NCBI RefSeq assembly: GCF_026191635.1
Contig: NZ_JAKRRW010000028.1
Coordinates: forward strand, 1 to 61,168
Length of the DNA: 61,168 nucleotides
Direction: 5' to 3'
Source of the DNA: Photobacterium obscurum
Lineage (GTDB): Bacteria; Pseudomonadota; Gammaproteobacteria; Enterobacterales; Vibrionaceae
This document shows positions 46,623 to 55,003 of the stretch, in pieces (position 1 is the stretch's first letter; the number at the start of each line of letters is the position of its first letter). The notes below the pieces were generated by a model. That model saw only the letters and a list, made by a program, of their open reading frames with translations. It was not told where the DNA came from and ran no database searches. A program made the translations under genes and the position numbers.

Positions 46623-47543
46623 TTAGTAACGAATTTTCGGATCAATGTACGCCAGCACAATATCGACAATGGCATTGAAGATAATAGTCAGCGTACCGAT
46701 AAGAATAGTGATACCAAGAACCAGCGAGTAATCACGGTTAAAGGCAGCGTTTACAAAGAGTTTTCCGATACCAGGCAAACCAAAAATGGTTTCGATAACA
46801 ACCGAGCCAGTAATGATACCAACGAAAGCCGGGCCCATATAAGACACAACTGGCAGTAGTGCAGGACGCAGGGCATGCTTAATAATGATATACGGGTAGC
46901 TCAATCCTTTTGCACGCGCGGTACGAATGAAGTTACTGTTTAGCGTTTCGATCATGCTACCGCGAGTAATACGCGCAAACGTAGCAACATACAGTAGCGA
47001 CATACCAAACATTGGCAGCAGCATGTATATCATTGAACCATCGTTCCAACCACCGGCCGGCAGCCAACCGAGGTTAATCGAGAAAATATAAATCAATACC
47101 GGGGCTAATATAAAGGATGGCATGACCACCCCGGCCATGGCCGTGGACATTATCGTATAGTCTATCCAACTATTTTGTTTCAATGCGGCAATGGTTCCGA
47201 CGGTTACCCCCATCACCAACGCAAAGATAAAGGCAAAGAAACCAATTTTGGCTGACACTGGCAACGCCTTGGTCACCAACTCATTTACTGTGAAATCTTT
47301 GTATTTAAAAGATGGGCCGAAATCACCCTGAACGATATTGCCGAGGTAGGTTGTATATTGCTCGAAGACAGGCTTATCTAGGCCGTATTTGGCTTCGATA
47401 TTGGCCATTACTTCGGGAGGAAGCGGGCGCTCACTTGAAAATGGATTACCAGGCGCGAAGCGCATCAGGAAAAACGAGATTGTGATTAATACCAACAGAG
47501 TTGGTATTGCTTCAAAAATCCGTTTTGCGATGAATTTAATCAT
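46623..47543 (-). CDS. oppB: Oligopeptide ABC transporter permease OppB
   Basis: A 306-aa permease of six membrane segments, closely collinear with E. coli OppB (MIKFIAKRIFEAIPTLLVLI, LPPEVMANIEAKYGLD, GDFGPSFKYKDFTVN, FIRTARAKGLSYPYIIIKHALRPA). ATG at 47543 gives the family N-terminus; an in-frame GTG nine bases upstream is an alternative. A hairpin separates it from oppA. Confidence 0.95.
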   Translation of the reverse strand: MIKFIAKRIFEAIPTLLVLITISFFLMRFAPGNPFSSERPLPPEVMANIEAKYGLDKPVFEQYTTYLGNIVQGDFGPSFKYKDFTVNELVTKALPVSAKIGFFAFIFALVMGVTVGTIAALKQNSWIDYTIMSTAMAGVVMPSFILAPVLIYIFSINLGWLPAGGWNDGSMIYMLLPMFGMSLLYVATFARITRGSMIETLNSNFIRTARAKGLSYPYIIIKHALRPALLPVVSYMGPAFVGIITGSVVIETIFGLPGIGKLFVNAAFNRDYSLVLGITILIGTLTIIFNAIVDIVLAYIDPKIRY

Positions 47544-47609
47544 AAACTCCACCGTTTATTTAAGTCTGTGACAGTTAGGATGATTGCCAGATGCAAAAAA
47601 TGACAATCA

Positions 47610-47636
47610 GCACTGCCCCCACCCTGGGAGCAGCGC
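47610..47636 (-). other. oppA-oppB intercistronic hairpin
   Basis: Twelve-base arms with two G-U wobbles and a three-base loop are followed on the minus strand, after about ten bases, by six T. It is probably a partial terminator or 3' stabiliser that lets oppA exceed oppBCDF in expression. Confidence 0.6.
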
Positions 47637-47658
47637 TTATTTATTATCTTGCTGTTTA

Positions 47659-49290
47659 TTAGTCAGCAATGATGTACATATCTTTCGAGAACAGCTTGTC
47701 TTCAGCGTTGTTTGAAGGATAACCACCAACTTTGGTGCTAACCAAACGCGCTTTTACATACTGATAGATAGGAGCAATCGGCATATCTTTGGCAAGTTGC
47801 TTTTCAGCTTGGATATAAAGCTGCTCACGCTCAGACTCTGAGGTTGAGTTAAGTGCTTTTTCCATGATCGCATCATAAGCTTTGCTGTGATACTTAGGAT
47901 CGTTCGAGCTGTTATTGCTCTGCATTAGAGATAGGAAGCTAGACGCTTCGTTGTAGTCACCACACCAGCCGGCACGAGTCACGTCGAAGTTACCTTGACG
48001 GCGGTTATCTAGATAAGTCTTCCACTCTTGGTTTTCAAGGTTTGCTGTAACACCCAAGTTCTTTTTCCACATAGAAGCAATTGCCACGGCAATTTTCTTG
48101 TGGTTTTCAGACGTGTTATACAGCAACGTGAACTCTAGAGGCTTACCTTTGCCAAAACCTGCTTCTTCAAGCAGCTCTTTCGCTTTCGCATTACGCTCTT
48201 TCTGAGTCAGCTTACCGTACTCAGGAGTTACCGGGTTAAAGTTAGCGGTAATTTCCGGGGTTAGGAAGTAGCCAGATTTTTGGCCTTGGCCCAACAGCGC
48301 CTTGGTCACGATATCACGGTCAATCGCATAAGACAGTGCTTTACGAACACGAACATCGTCAAATGGCGCTTTCGCGTTGTTGAAACCGTAGTAGTACGAA
48401 CATAGATTGCCTGAAATGGAAACGACGTCCGAATGATCCTTCTTCAAACGACGGAAGTGCTCGTTTGGTAGTTCATTCGTGATATCAATTTCACCGGCCA
48501 GGAAGCGGTTCATTTCAGCAACTTGGTTTTCAATCGGCAGGAAAGTTACCTGGTCGATAACCGTCTTGTCGTTGTCCCAGTACTGAGGGTTACGCTTGAG
48601 AACGATACGTTCGTTCACAACCCACTTGTCCAGGGCGAAAGCACCGTTACCTACAAAGTTTTCTGGCTTAGTCCAGTCGTCACCGTACTTCTCAACCACT
48701 TTCTGGTTAACAGGCTTCACTGTTGTGTGACCCATCATTTTTACAAAGTATGGTACAGCAGCTTCAAGCTCAATCTTCAGAGTGTTATCGTCGATTGCCG
48801 TCACACCAAGCGTTTCTTTATCCGCTTTGCCCGCAATGATCTCATCAGCATTCTTCATGGTCGTCATTTCTAGATACCATGAGTAAGGAGAAGCTGTTGC
48901 CGGATCGACTGCACGCTTAAAGCTGTAAACAAAGTCGTGCGCGGTCACAGGATCACCGTTTGACCATTTTGCATCTTTGCGAAGGTGGAAAGTGAACGTG
49001 CGGTTATCTGTGGTTTCCCAGCTTTCTGCAACACCAGGGACAGTGTTACCGTTTTCGTCTTGGTTAACCAGGCCTTCCAGCAAGTCACGAATAACATGAG
49101 ACTCTGGGACACCTTCGGTTTTGTGTGGATCCAGTGAAGCGACTTCTGTGCCGTTACCACGAACCAGTTCTTGTTTCGCGGCCAGCTTTACACCAGCTGG
49201 TACTTCTGCAGCAAGAGTTGAAAAAGAGGTGGCTGCTACGGTCATACCCGCGCCAAGTAAAAGCGCTTGAGTAATTTTGTTCTTATACAT
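47659..49290 (-). CDS. oppA: Periplasmic oligopeptide-binding protein OppA
   Basis: The 543-aa substrate-binding protein has a Sec signal peptide (residues 1 to about 28, cleavage after LAA) with no lipobox, so it is soluble in the periplasm. SBP_bac_5 family features include EVASLDPHKTEGVPESHVIRDLLEGL, TFHLRKDAKWSNGDPVTAHDFVYSF and the C-terminal IAPIYQYVKARLVS. It is the first gene of oppABCDF. A GGAG ribosome-binding site precedes the ATG. Confidence 0.96.
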   Translation of the reverse strand: MYKNKITQALLLGAGMTVAATSFSTLAAEVPAGVKLAAKQELVRGNGTEVASLDPHKTEGVPESHVIRDLLEGLVNQDENGNTVPGVAESWETTDNRTFTFHLRKDAKWSNGDPVTAHDFVYSFKRAVDPATASPYSWYLEMTTMKNADEIIAGKADKETLGVTAIDDNTLKIELEAAVPYFVKMMGHTTVKPVNQKVVEKYGDDWTKPENFVGNGAFALDKWVVNERIVLKRNPQYWDNDKTVIDQVTFLPIENQVAEMNRFLAGEIDITNELPNEHFRRLKKDHSDVVSISGNLCSYYYGFNNAKAPFDDVRVRKALSYAIDRDIVTKALLGQGQKSGYFLTPEITANFNPVTPEYGKLTQKERNAKAKELLEEAGFGKGKPLEFTLLYNTSENHKKIAVAIASMWKKNLGVTANLENQEWKTYLDNRRQGNFDVTRAGWCGDYNEASSFLSLMQSNNSSNDPKYHSKAYDAIMEKALNSTSESEREQLYIQAEKQLAKDMPIAPIYQYVKARLVSTKVGGYPSNNAEDKLFSKDMYIIAD

Positions 49291-49696
49291 GCATTAACTC
49301 CAATACATTTAGCAATACGTCCATGACGGTCTTCAGCCGGCGCATAAAATGTCAGCAATATCTGCATCGTTAATCCTAAACAATGCAAAGCAAACCGAAG
49401 AATTGGTCAAAAGATTATCAGGCATTGAAGCAATTTGCCACAAATCCATTACAAAAAGTAATATTATTCTTAATATAAACCCCTAAGCCAACACAAATGA
49501 CCAGCTCAAAGTTTAGCTGCAGCTCATTCTGTCACAAAAACTACGTATTAGAGGAAAATCCGCCAGAAACGCCAAAAAAAATCAAAATTTGCATAAATAA
49601 TTGTAGTTTTGAATAATTAATCAGCACAAAACCCTCAAACGAGCAACAAAAATCACATTAGTCAATAACAATCACTTAAAAACATGACCTTCAGGC
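49291..49696 (-). promoter_or_regulatory. oppA upstream region
   Basis: About 400 AT-rich bases hold the oppA promoter and leader. I see no unambiguous -35/-10 pair, operator or GcvB-type pairing site, and no supported gene on either strand. Confidence 0.35.
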
Positions 49697-49726
49697 ATAA
49701 AAAAAGCGCCTTTTTTAAGGCGCTTT
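49697..49726 (-). terminator. Terminator of the 58-aa gene
   Basis: Ten-base arms AAAGCGCCTT/AAGGCGCTTT with a four-base loop and seven T on the minus strand, 14 bases after the stop of the 49740-49916 ORF. Confidence 0.9.
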
Positions 49727-49739
49727 CGAAAACGGGATT

Positions 49740-49916
49740 TTACTTATTCTCACTGTCTATATTGAGATTAGGTGGATTCTCACTCGTTGATTGGTGCTTT
49801 TTTTCTACTAATGTTTGATCACTGTCTCTACTAGGTGATTGACCACTTGAATCATCGTATATTATTTCACCTAAAATCTGCTTCATTCGTCTGTTTGATA
49901 CACGCTTGTGTTTCAT
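49740..49916 (-). CDS. 58-aa small protein of unknown function
   Basis: The ORF begins MKHKRVSNRRMKQILGEIIY with a strong GGAGGG ribosome-binding site five bases upstream, and ends just before an excellent terminator, so I take it as a real gene. The N-terminal third is basic, the rest is Ser/Asp/Asn-rich and looks disordered. An in-frame start 39 bases upstream is possible but lacks a good ribosome-binding site. No family recognised. Confidence 0.6.
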   Translation of the reverse strand: MKHKRVSNRRMKQILGEIIYDDSSGQSPSRDSDQTLVEKKHQSTSENPPNLNIDSENK

Positions 49917-50301
49917 GGAACCCTCCGCTGTTAACCTCAGCAACAGAAATTTCAACCAGATACTTCACTCGACACGCCACGTCCAGTAGCTATTTTCGAA
50001 ATCACCAATTGAATAATTATCCCGACATCAAATATATCTCAAAGCAAATTGCTTAGGCCGGGTTTTAAATATGGCACAAAAGCTATAAACACGCCTGTAG
50101 CACACCTCTTAATAACGAAAGTGAATAAAAAAAACACTGATAGATTAACTTTTCACAAAGGCATTTTTTAACAATTTTCAAGTACCTATAACAGGTCAAT
50201 AACGCTAGTATCTTCTTTATCGAAGCGGTTATTTTTTTTGACACAGCGAATTTCCGCTTTGATGTTCCGTTCCCGTTCCGTTACATCTTGAGAGTTGAAA
50301 T

Positions 50302-50388
50302 ATGAGACCAGCTGGTTGTTTCTCACGTCCAAGTCCTTCCCGTGTTCGCCATGGTTATGTGCCACCAGCACATAAAGCTAAAAGGTGA
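50302..50388 (+). CDS. Possible 28-aa Arg/Pro-rich peptide or part of a small RNA
   Basis: The short ORF encodes MRPAGCFSRP... ending YVPPAHKAKR. A perfect -35 TTGACA (50238-50243) with a weak -10 (50261-50266) precedes it, and a strong plus-strand terminator at 50436-50464 ends the unit, about 190 bases in all. The ribosome-binding site is weak (GAGAG). It may be a leader or signalling peptide, a small RNA, or a dual-function transcript. A 61-codon frame on the opposite strand overlaps it, but with less support. Confidence 0.35.
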   Translation: MRPAGCFSRPSPSRVRHGYVPPAHKAKR

Positions 50389-50435
50389 ACCTAACGGTGT
50401 AAAATAAGCTGCTCCGGCATCTTCAAATCACCGTC

Positions 50436-50464
50436 TTAGCCCCTTCTCAAGGGGCTAATTTTTT
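50436..50464 (+). terminator. Terminator of the 50238-50464 unit
   Basis: TTAGCCCCTT/AAGGGGCTAA perfect arms with a three-base loop and six T. No annotated plus-strand gene lies upstream for it to end, which is the main evidence for a transcript here. Confidence 0.85.
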
Positions 50465-50569
50465 GCCATTACATATCACTTTCACCTCAGGCTTCTTCGC
50501 TACTACTTGTCAATAACACGCCCCTATGGAATCATCATGACTCATTAGATTGGAGCCTGTTTATCTTTC

Positions 50570-50604
50570 ATTGCCTCCAGCTGGAAAGGCGATGTAAAGA
50601 TAAA
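50570..50604 (+). promoter_or_regulatory. Large palindrome upstream of the MerR-family gene
   Basis: TTTATCTTT and AAAGATAAA form the outer arms, followed by ATTGCCT/AGGCGAT and a central CCAGCTGG. It lies about 20 bases before the start codon and may be the autoregulatory operator or an mRNA stem. Confidence 0.5.
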
Positions 50605-50624
50605 CTGGCCCTAGGGTCACGGAT

Positions 50625-51053
50625 ATGATCGCAAAGAAAACGGAATTATTCCCAATGAATAAGTATAGAAATGATATTGACGAGACTTACACCATCTCGC
50701 AGTTGGCAAAAGAGTTCTCGGTTACCCTTAGGAGCATTCGCTTCTATGAAGATCAGGGATTATTAAGCCCCAGAAGAGAGGGGAACAGCCGGATTTTTTC
50801 ACGTCAGGATCGCGCCCGTTTAAAGCTCATTTTACGCGGTAAACGTCTTGGTTTTAGCCTCGCTAATATTCACGAGTTATTTCATCTCTACGATTCGGAC
50901 AAACGTAACAAGAAGCAACTGCAAGAGATGCTAAACGCAATAAAACATCGACAGAAACTATTGCTCCAGCAGCAGGCCGATATCCAATCCGTTATGATGG
51001 AACTCAATGCCGCCGAACGTAACTGCTACCAACATTTAGCCAAGCTCAGCTAA
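50625..51053 (+). CDS. MerR-family transcriptional regulator, LiuR-like
   Basis: A 142-aa protein with an N-terminal winged helix-turn-helix (TYTISQLAKEFSVTLRSIRFYEDQGLLSPRREGNSRIFSRQDRARL, split over about residues 21-67) and a C-terminal dimerisation coiled coil rich in Gln. RGKRLGFSLANIHELFHLYD is typical of the LiuR/SCO branch that controls branched-chain amino acid or fatty acid catabolism. No liu or ivd genes are adjacent. No metal-binding Cys pair is seen at the C-terminus. ATG at 50625 has AGGGT upstream; a later ATG at 50655 is possible. Confidence 0.78.
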   Translation: MIAKKTELFPMNKYRNDIDETYTISQLAKEFSVTLRSIRFYEDQGLLSPRREGNSRIFSRQDRARLKLILRGKRLGFSLANIHELFHLYDSDKRNKKQLQEMLNAIKHRQKLLLQQQADIQSVMMELNAAERNCYQHLAKLS

Positions 51054-51225
51054 CCGCGCCTATAAACTTAACTACTTAAGATTATATTCACATAAGGTTG
51101 TTCTAATGAAACATCAACCTCCCCCCAAACTCCCTACTCTATTCACTGATTTAATTCTCCCTCCTTATATAGGTACCTATTTACTACAAAAGAAATGGTC
51201 AAATACAAGACACCTTTACACAAAT

Positions 51226-51253
51226 AAAAAAGCCCGGCTCTATAGAGCCGGGC
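51226..51253 (-). terminator. Porin gene terminator
   Basis: A perfect 22-bp palindrome with GCCCGGCTC arms, followed on the minus strand by six T. Confidence 0.92.
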
Positions 51254-51284
51254 AAAAGAAATAAGACAATGAATGTTCTAGGGC

Positions 51285-52319
51285 TTACCAATAAACGCGA
51301 GCACCTACTGCAAATGAACTCTCGCCATCCGCTGATGCTACACCCACGAAGCTATCGCTACCTTTGTTGGTGTAACCTAGCGTATCACCATCAGCGTAGC
51401 CGTATTCTACATAGATACGTGACCAGCTGTTGAAGTGGTAATCAGTACCAACATAGATTAGTGTGCCGTCACCATCGGCATCCAGCACTTTTGAGTCCTG
51501 CTCAGTGTATTCATAACCAGCATAAGCTGTCGCATTATCGGCCCAGCTATAAGTACCTGCCAGGCTGTACGCGTTCTCATCGATAGTCGCGCCTGTTGCT
51601 TTATTTTCTAGTTCTGCATTGTAGTAAGTAAAGCCAATCAGAGCAGGACCAAAGGTATATTCAACCGTACCTTCGAAATATGTGTTTTCGATATCAGCGT
51701 TAGTGCCCTCTTCAACAGTGAAATCTTTATCACGGTTTACACCACCACCAACATGGAAATTGAAGCCCGCAGCACTTGAAGACAAGTACAACTCAGCTAG
51801 CTCTTGGTTTGAATCATCTTCGTCTAGACCATAGTTACCAGCAAGCAGGAACTGTTCGCCTTCATAAGTGTACTTGATCAAAGAATCATGGCGAGCACCT
51901 GAAAGTGTTGAGTAACGAAGAGCGGTGCCACCGAAGAAATAAGAATAATCAGCACCGTAGATGTCATCCGCAACTACCCACTGGCGACCGAAAGAAAACT
52001 TACCAAAATTTGTACTCACACCAGCGAAGTGCAGGCGGTTTTTCATTGTGTAATCCGAACCGTCTGCGGCATAATTCAGGCCGAACTCGACTTTACCGAA
52101 CACATCCACTGTATCGGTAATAGCATACTCGGCCTGTACGCCAGTACGAGAAGAGCCCGCGTTCAAAGTCACATCTTTATCTTCTAGTTTTTTCACTTCC
52201 GTACGAAGCTGGCCATAGAAGTCGACCATAGCTTCATCGGTTTTTAGAAGTTCAACAGCGCTGACAGCGTTGCTAAAAATAACGGCGGGAATTGCTACTG
52301 CTAATAGTGTTTTTTTCAT
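51285..52319 (-). CDS. Outer-membrane porin, OmpL-like (Gram-negative porin family)
   Basis: The 344-aa precursor has a signal peptide of about 20 residues (AVIFSNAVSA). The mature chain opens VELLKTDEAMVDFYGQLRTE and shows alternating beta strands with porin marks (NRLHFAGVSTNFGKFSFGRQW, a PEFGG-like loop and acidic loops). It ends VGARVYW, with a terminal aromatic recognised by the BAM machinery; most porins end in Phe. It resembles Photobacterium OmpL-type porins, some of which are pressure-regulated by ToxR, though regulation is not evident here. Confidence 0.85.
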   Translation of the reverse strand: MKKTLLAVAIPAVIFSNAVSAVELLKTDEAMVDFYGQLRTEVKKLEDKDVTLNAGSSRTGVQAEYAITDTVDVFGKVEFGLNYAADGSDYTMKNRLHFAGVSTNFGKFSFGRQWVVADDIYGADYSYFFGGTALRYSTLSGARHDSLIKYTYEGEQFLLAGNYGLDEDDSNQELAELYLSSSAAGFNFHVGGGVNRDKDFTVEEGTNADIENTYFEGTVEYTFGPALIGFTYYNAELENKATGATIDENAYSLAGTYSWADNATAYAGYEYTEQDSKVLDADGDGTLIYVGTDYHFNSWSRIYVEYGYADGDTLGYTNKGSDSFVGVASADGESSFAVGARVYW

Positions 52320-52722
52320 TTTACTTACCTGTAATAATTTTTTTGTTTATTGCGACTCATCCCGAGTCGAAATGAAACATATCAGCAACAAAAAAACACC
52401 GCAACACGATAAATCACCACAAAAAAATACAAATGCAATATTTTGCACCTGACAACCCCCAAAGGAAAAATGAATAAAAATCCATATTCAATCCAAAAGC
52501 GGCACATTAATGCAATTGCATTCACCAATAACGCATTTTAAACGACACTTAATGTCAATATCATCAATAACCAAATGGAATACAAAATAACAAAAAAGTT
52601 AAAAAAAATATAAAAAAAACACAAAACCTCTGCTACAAGGTGCACTAAAAACCTAAAAACAGATTAATATTTGAGCAACTCTACCATGCGAAAAATATCT
52701 TATTTTTCGGGTTGTTGATAAA
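52320..52722 (-). promoter_or_regulatory. Long AT-rich porin upstream region
   Basis: About 400 very AT-rich bases with poly-A tracts carry the porin promoter. Such regions often bind H-NS, ToxR or OmpR, but I see no definite motif. No gene is supported. Confidence 0.35.
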
Positions 52723-52752
52723 AAAATAAAGGCGACCTGTAAGAGGTCGCCT
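52723..52752 (-). terminator. Terminator of the ParB-like gene
   Basis: AGGCGACCT/AGGTCGCCT perfect arms with a five-base loop, followed on the minus strand by TTATTTTTTT. Confidence 0.9.
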
Positions 52753-52780
52753 ATTTATTAGGTGCGAGAATATAGGGTTA

Positions 52781-53317
52781 TTAATGAAGGGCGATATGAA
52801 CTAACCATATATCATGCTTTTCTTGAATGTATGCTCTTTGTTCAATAAGACTTTTTAAATATCCGAGACGATGGTGACCTTCCAATAAATTATAGGGGGC
52901 ACGTAATACTCGGCCATTTGTTGCATACAGGTCTCTTTCATAATGCAGTACAATCGGAGGTATTGGCCACGAGCCATTCTCCTGCATATTCTGCACCAAC
53001 CAACTACGCTGAAAAATTGGGTTATTCATCCGCTTAGCGAACTTACTCACCACATCATCATGTGGCGTTTTAATCTTTGAGACGATATCTTCAGTATCCC
53101 AACTTTCTCGAGTAAATGACATACGCTGAAAGTCTAACCATCCCCAATTACAAAGCACCCCTTTCCAATGGCGATAAACCCACTGTTCCAGCACCTCGTC
53201 AGGAAAATTTGGCAACAGGATCTGTGCCCTGTCACGCCATTGCTCCCAGGGTTCACAGTGTCTAGCACCAAAGCCTTCTGGTGCAATTTCGTAGAGTAAT
53301 CGATCGCTCCTGATCAT
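52781..53317 (-). CDS. ParB/sulfiredoxin-like domain protein, function unknown
   Basis: A 178-aa cytoplasmic protein beginning MIRSDRLLYEIAPEGFGARH. The C-terminal part has NLLEGHHRLGYLKSL (about residues 145-160), a GxxR-type motif like that of ParB/Srx-fold nucleotide-hydrolysing domains. The N-terminal half is Trp-rich. ATG at 53317 is chosen because AGGGAG is seven bases upstream; the longer frame to 53362 has no site. It is a single-gene unit in a gene-poor stretch with a strong terminator. ParB partition function is not implied; no parA is nearby. Confidence 0.55.
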   Translation of the reverse strand: MIRSDRLLYEIAPEGFGARHCEPWEQWRDRAQILLPNFPDEVLEQWVYRHWKGVLCNWGWLDFQRMSFTRESWDTEDIVSKIKTPHDDVVSKFAKRMNNPIFQRSWLVQNMQENGSWPIPPIVLHYERDLYATNGRVLRAPYNLLEGHHRLGYLKSLIEQRAYIQEKHDIWLVHIALH

Positions 53318-53760
53318 AGTCACACTCCCTTCATTACCGAGCACCACAAACACCATAACCATTCATTTTTAGTGGTTATTTATTTCTATATTTTGAACAT
53401 AGCACAGCAATGTTTGAAAAAAAACCGGAATATTAGGGAAAGATTATGCGCGAACTTATTAGGTATGTATGAATGGTAATTTGCGCACCTTACTACATGG
53501 CATAAGGAAAGGTTAATACAGTGTATTCAATAGTGGAGGGATTACTAAATATGCAGAACGGGGATAGTGAAGATAATGATGGAATATGCAAAGAATCAAA
53601 TCAGATCCTAGTTCCGGGATGTTAGAAAAAATATATACCCCAGCTAGGTCAAAATGCAGAGTGATATCAGCATGTCCAGTTCAAGGAAACCGACGGCAGG
53701 AATAGGCTTTCAGAATCACTCCCTCAGGGCGAATCGAAACAATCATCTTGGGACAGTTAA
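53318..53760. other. Gene-poor intergenic region
   Basis: About 440 bases with no gene I can firmly support. A 24-codon plus-strand ORF (53551-53625, starting MQNGDSEDND) has a GGAGGG ten bases upstream but no visible terminator or family, so it is left unannotated. The minus-strand part next to 53317 holds the ParB-like gene's promoter. Confidence 0.3.
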
Positions 53761-53794
53761 AGAATAGAGCAGATACTTACTTCTGCTCTATTCT
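53761..53794 (-). terminator. moa operon terminator
   Basis: Perfect 13-base arms AGAATAGAGCAGA/TCTGCTCTATTCT with an eight-base loop, followed by TTTAACTG on the minus strand. The T tract is short. Confidence 0.65.
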
Positions 53795-53820
53795 AGCTAC
53801 CAGAGTCGAGATACAGTCGC

Positions 53821-54273
53821 TTATTGTTCTTTATGCCAGCGATCAGCCGCTGAAGTGTCGGTTTCACGGGCATCAACCCAACGGGACTCGTCAGGAGTCT
53901 GCTCCTTTTTCCAGAATGGAGCACGGGTTTTTAGATAGTCCATGATGAACTCGCACGCCTGAAATGCTGCACCACGATGAGCACTAGACACACCCACAAA
54001 AACGATTTGATCACCCAATTCCAGATCACCGACACGATGAATGACTCGAGTTTTCAGCAATGGCCAGCGTTCGCATGCTTGCTCAACAATTTCTGCCAGT
54101 GCCTTTTCTGTCATTCCAGGGTAGTGCTCAAGAGATAAACCGGTAACGGCATCGCCTTGGTTAAAATCGCGCACTTTACCAATAAAGGTAACAACAGCGC
54201 CTGCATCAGTACCTTCCGCCAGCTTAGCGTACTCATCGGCAACAGAGAAATCTTCAAACTGTACTGAAATCAT
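53821..54273 (-). CDS. moaE: Molybdopterin synthase catalytic subunit MoaE
   Basis: The 150-aa large subunit inserts sulfur from MoaD thiocarboxylate into cPMP. The GKVRDFNQGDAVTGLSLEHYPGMTEKAL segment and HRVGDLELGDQIVFVGVSSAHRGAAFQACEFIMD, with conserved Lys near 115-125, are present. ATG at 54273 follows GGAGG at good spacing; the TTG one codon earlier is rejected. It follows moaD with three bases between. Confidence 0.97.
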   Translation of the reverse strand: MISVQFEDFSVADEYAKLAEGTDAGAVVTFIGKVRDFNQGDAVTGLSLEHYPGMTEKALAEIVEQACERWPLLKTRVIHRVGDLELGDQIVFVGVSSAHRGAAFQACEFIMDYLKTRAPFWKKEQTPDESRWVDARETDTSAADRWHKEQ

Positions 54274-54276
54274 CAA

Positions 54277-54522
54277 TTAGCCTCCGGTTACAGGCGGGAA
54301 GAACGCAATTTCATCCCCGTCTTTAATTTCGCTGTCTAATGAGCAGATTGTCTGATTCACCGCGACCAGCAACTTACCCGACTCTAATGCCAGCTGCCAT
54401 TTATCACCGCGCTCAGCTAAATGAGCTCGCAGTGCATCTGCTGTTGCAAATTCAGCCTTTACTTCCAGGCGGTCAATACCTACCAGCTCTTTTACCTGTG
54501 CAAAGAAAAGTACGTTAATCAT
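54277..54522 (-). CDS. moaD: Molybdopterin synthase sulfur carrier MoaD
   Basis: The 81-aa ubiquitin-fold protein ends in the required Gly-Gly (FFPPVTGG), which is adenylated by MoeB and thiocarboxylated. Its start codon overlaps the moaC stop (ATGA). Confidence 0.96.
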   Translation of the reverse strand: MINVLFFAQVKELVGIDRLEVKAEFATADALRAHLAERGDKWQLALESGKLLVAVNQTICSLDSEIKDGDEIAFFPPVTGG

Positions 54523-54998
54523 GCTTCCACCTTAAAATGACCAGACTTGCCGCCTGTTTTTTCTAGCAAGCGAACCTGACCGATAACCATATCTTTCTGA
54601 ACCGCTTTACACATATCGTAAATCGTCAGAGCGGCTACCGATGCTGCGGTTAACGCTTCCATTTCAACACCTGTTTTGCCCGCCAGCTTACAGCATGACT
54701 CAATTCGGACCATATTTTCAGCTTCAATAGCTTCCAGCTGTACCTCTACCTTAGACAGCAATAGCGGATGACAAAGCGGGATCAGATCCCAAGTTTTCTT
54801 CGCTGCCTGAATACCGGCAATACGCGCCGTAGCAAATACATCACCTTTATGGTGTTTACCTGACACAATAAGTGCCAATGTTTCTGGCGCCATGTGGACA
54901 AATGCTTCAGCGCGTGCTTCTCTGACGGTTTCAGCTTTGGCAGAAACATCAACCATGTTAGCTTCACCTGAAGCATTAATATGTGTGAATTGAGTCAT
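54519..54998 (-). CDS. moaC: Cyclic pyranopterin monophosphate synthase MoaC
   Basis: The 159-aa enzyme completes cPMP formation from the MoaA product. LIPLCHPLLLSKVEVQ (about residues 72-87), CKLAGKTGVEMEALTAAS and DMCKAVQKDM are the family motifs, including the catalytic Lys. Overlaps moaD by four bases. Confidence 0.97.
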   Translation of the reverse strand: MTQFTHINASGEANMVDVSAKAETVREARAEAFVHMAPETLALIVSGKHHKGDVFATARIAGIQAAKKTWDLIPLCHPLLLSKVEVQLEAIEAENMVRIESCCKLAGKTGVEMEALTAASVAALTIYDMCKAVQKDMVIGQVRLLEKTGGKSGHFKVEA

Positions 54999-55003
54999 TT
55001 TGT

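Noticed and set aside
50186..50371. 61-codon minus-strand ORF antisense to the 28-aa ORF
   Set aside because: No good ribosome-binding site, no terminator on the minus strand and no recognisable domain. The promoter and terminator signals favour the plus strand.
51106..51264. 52-codon plus-strand ORF after the MerR-family gene
   Set aside because: It runs through the porin terminator hairpin and has only a weak ribosome-binding site, so it is likely a chance frame.
52781..53317. Calling the ParB-like gene a partition or defence protein
   Set aside because: Only one short motif supports the fold, and no partner gene is adjacent; a function would be a guess.
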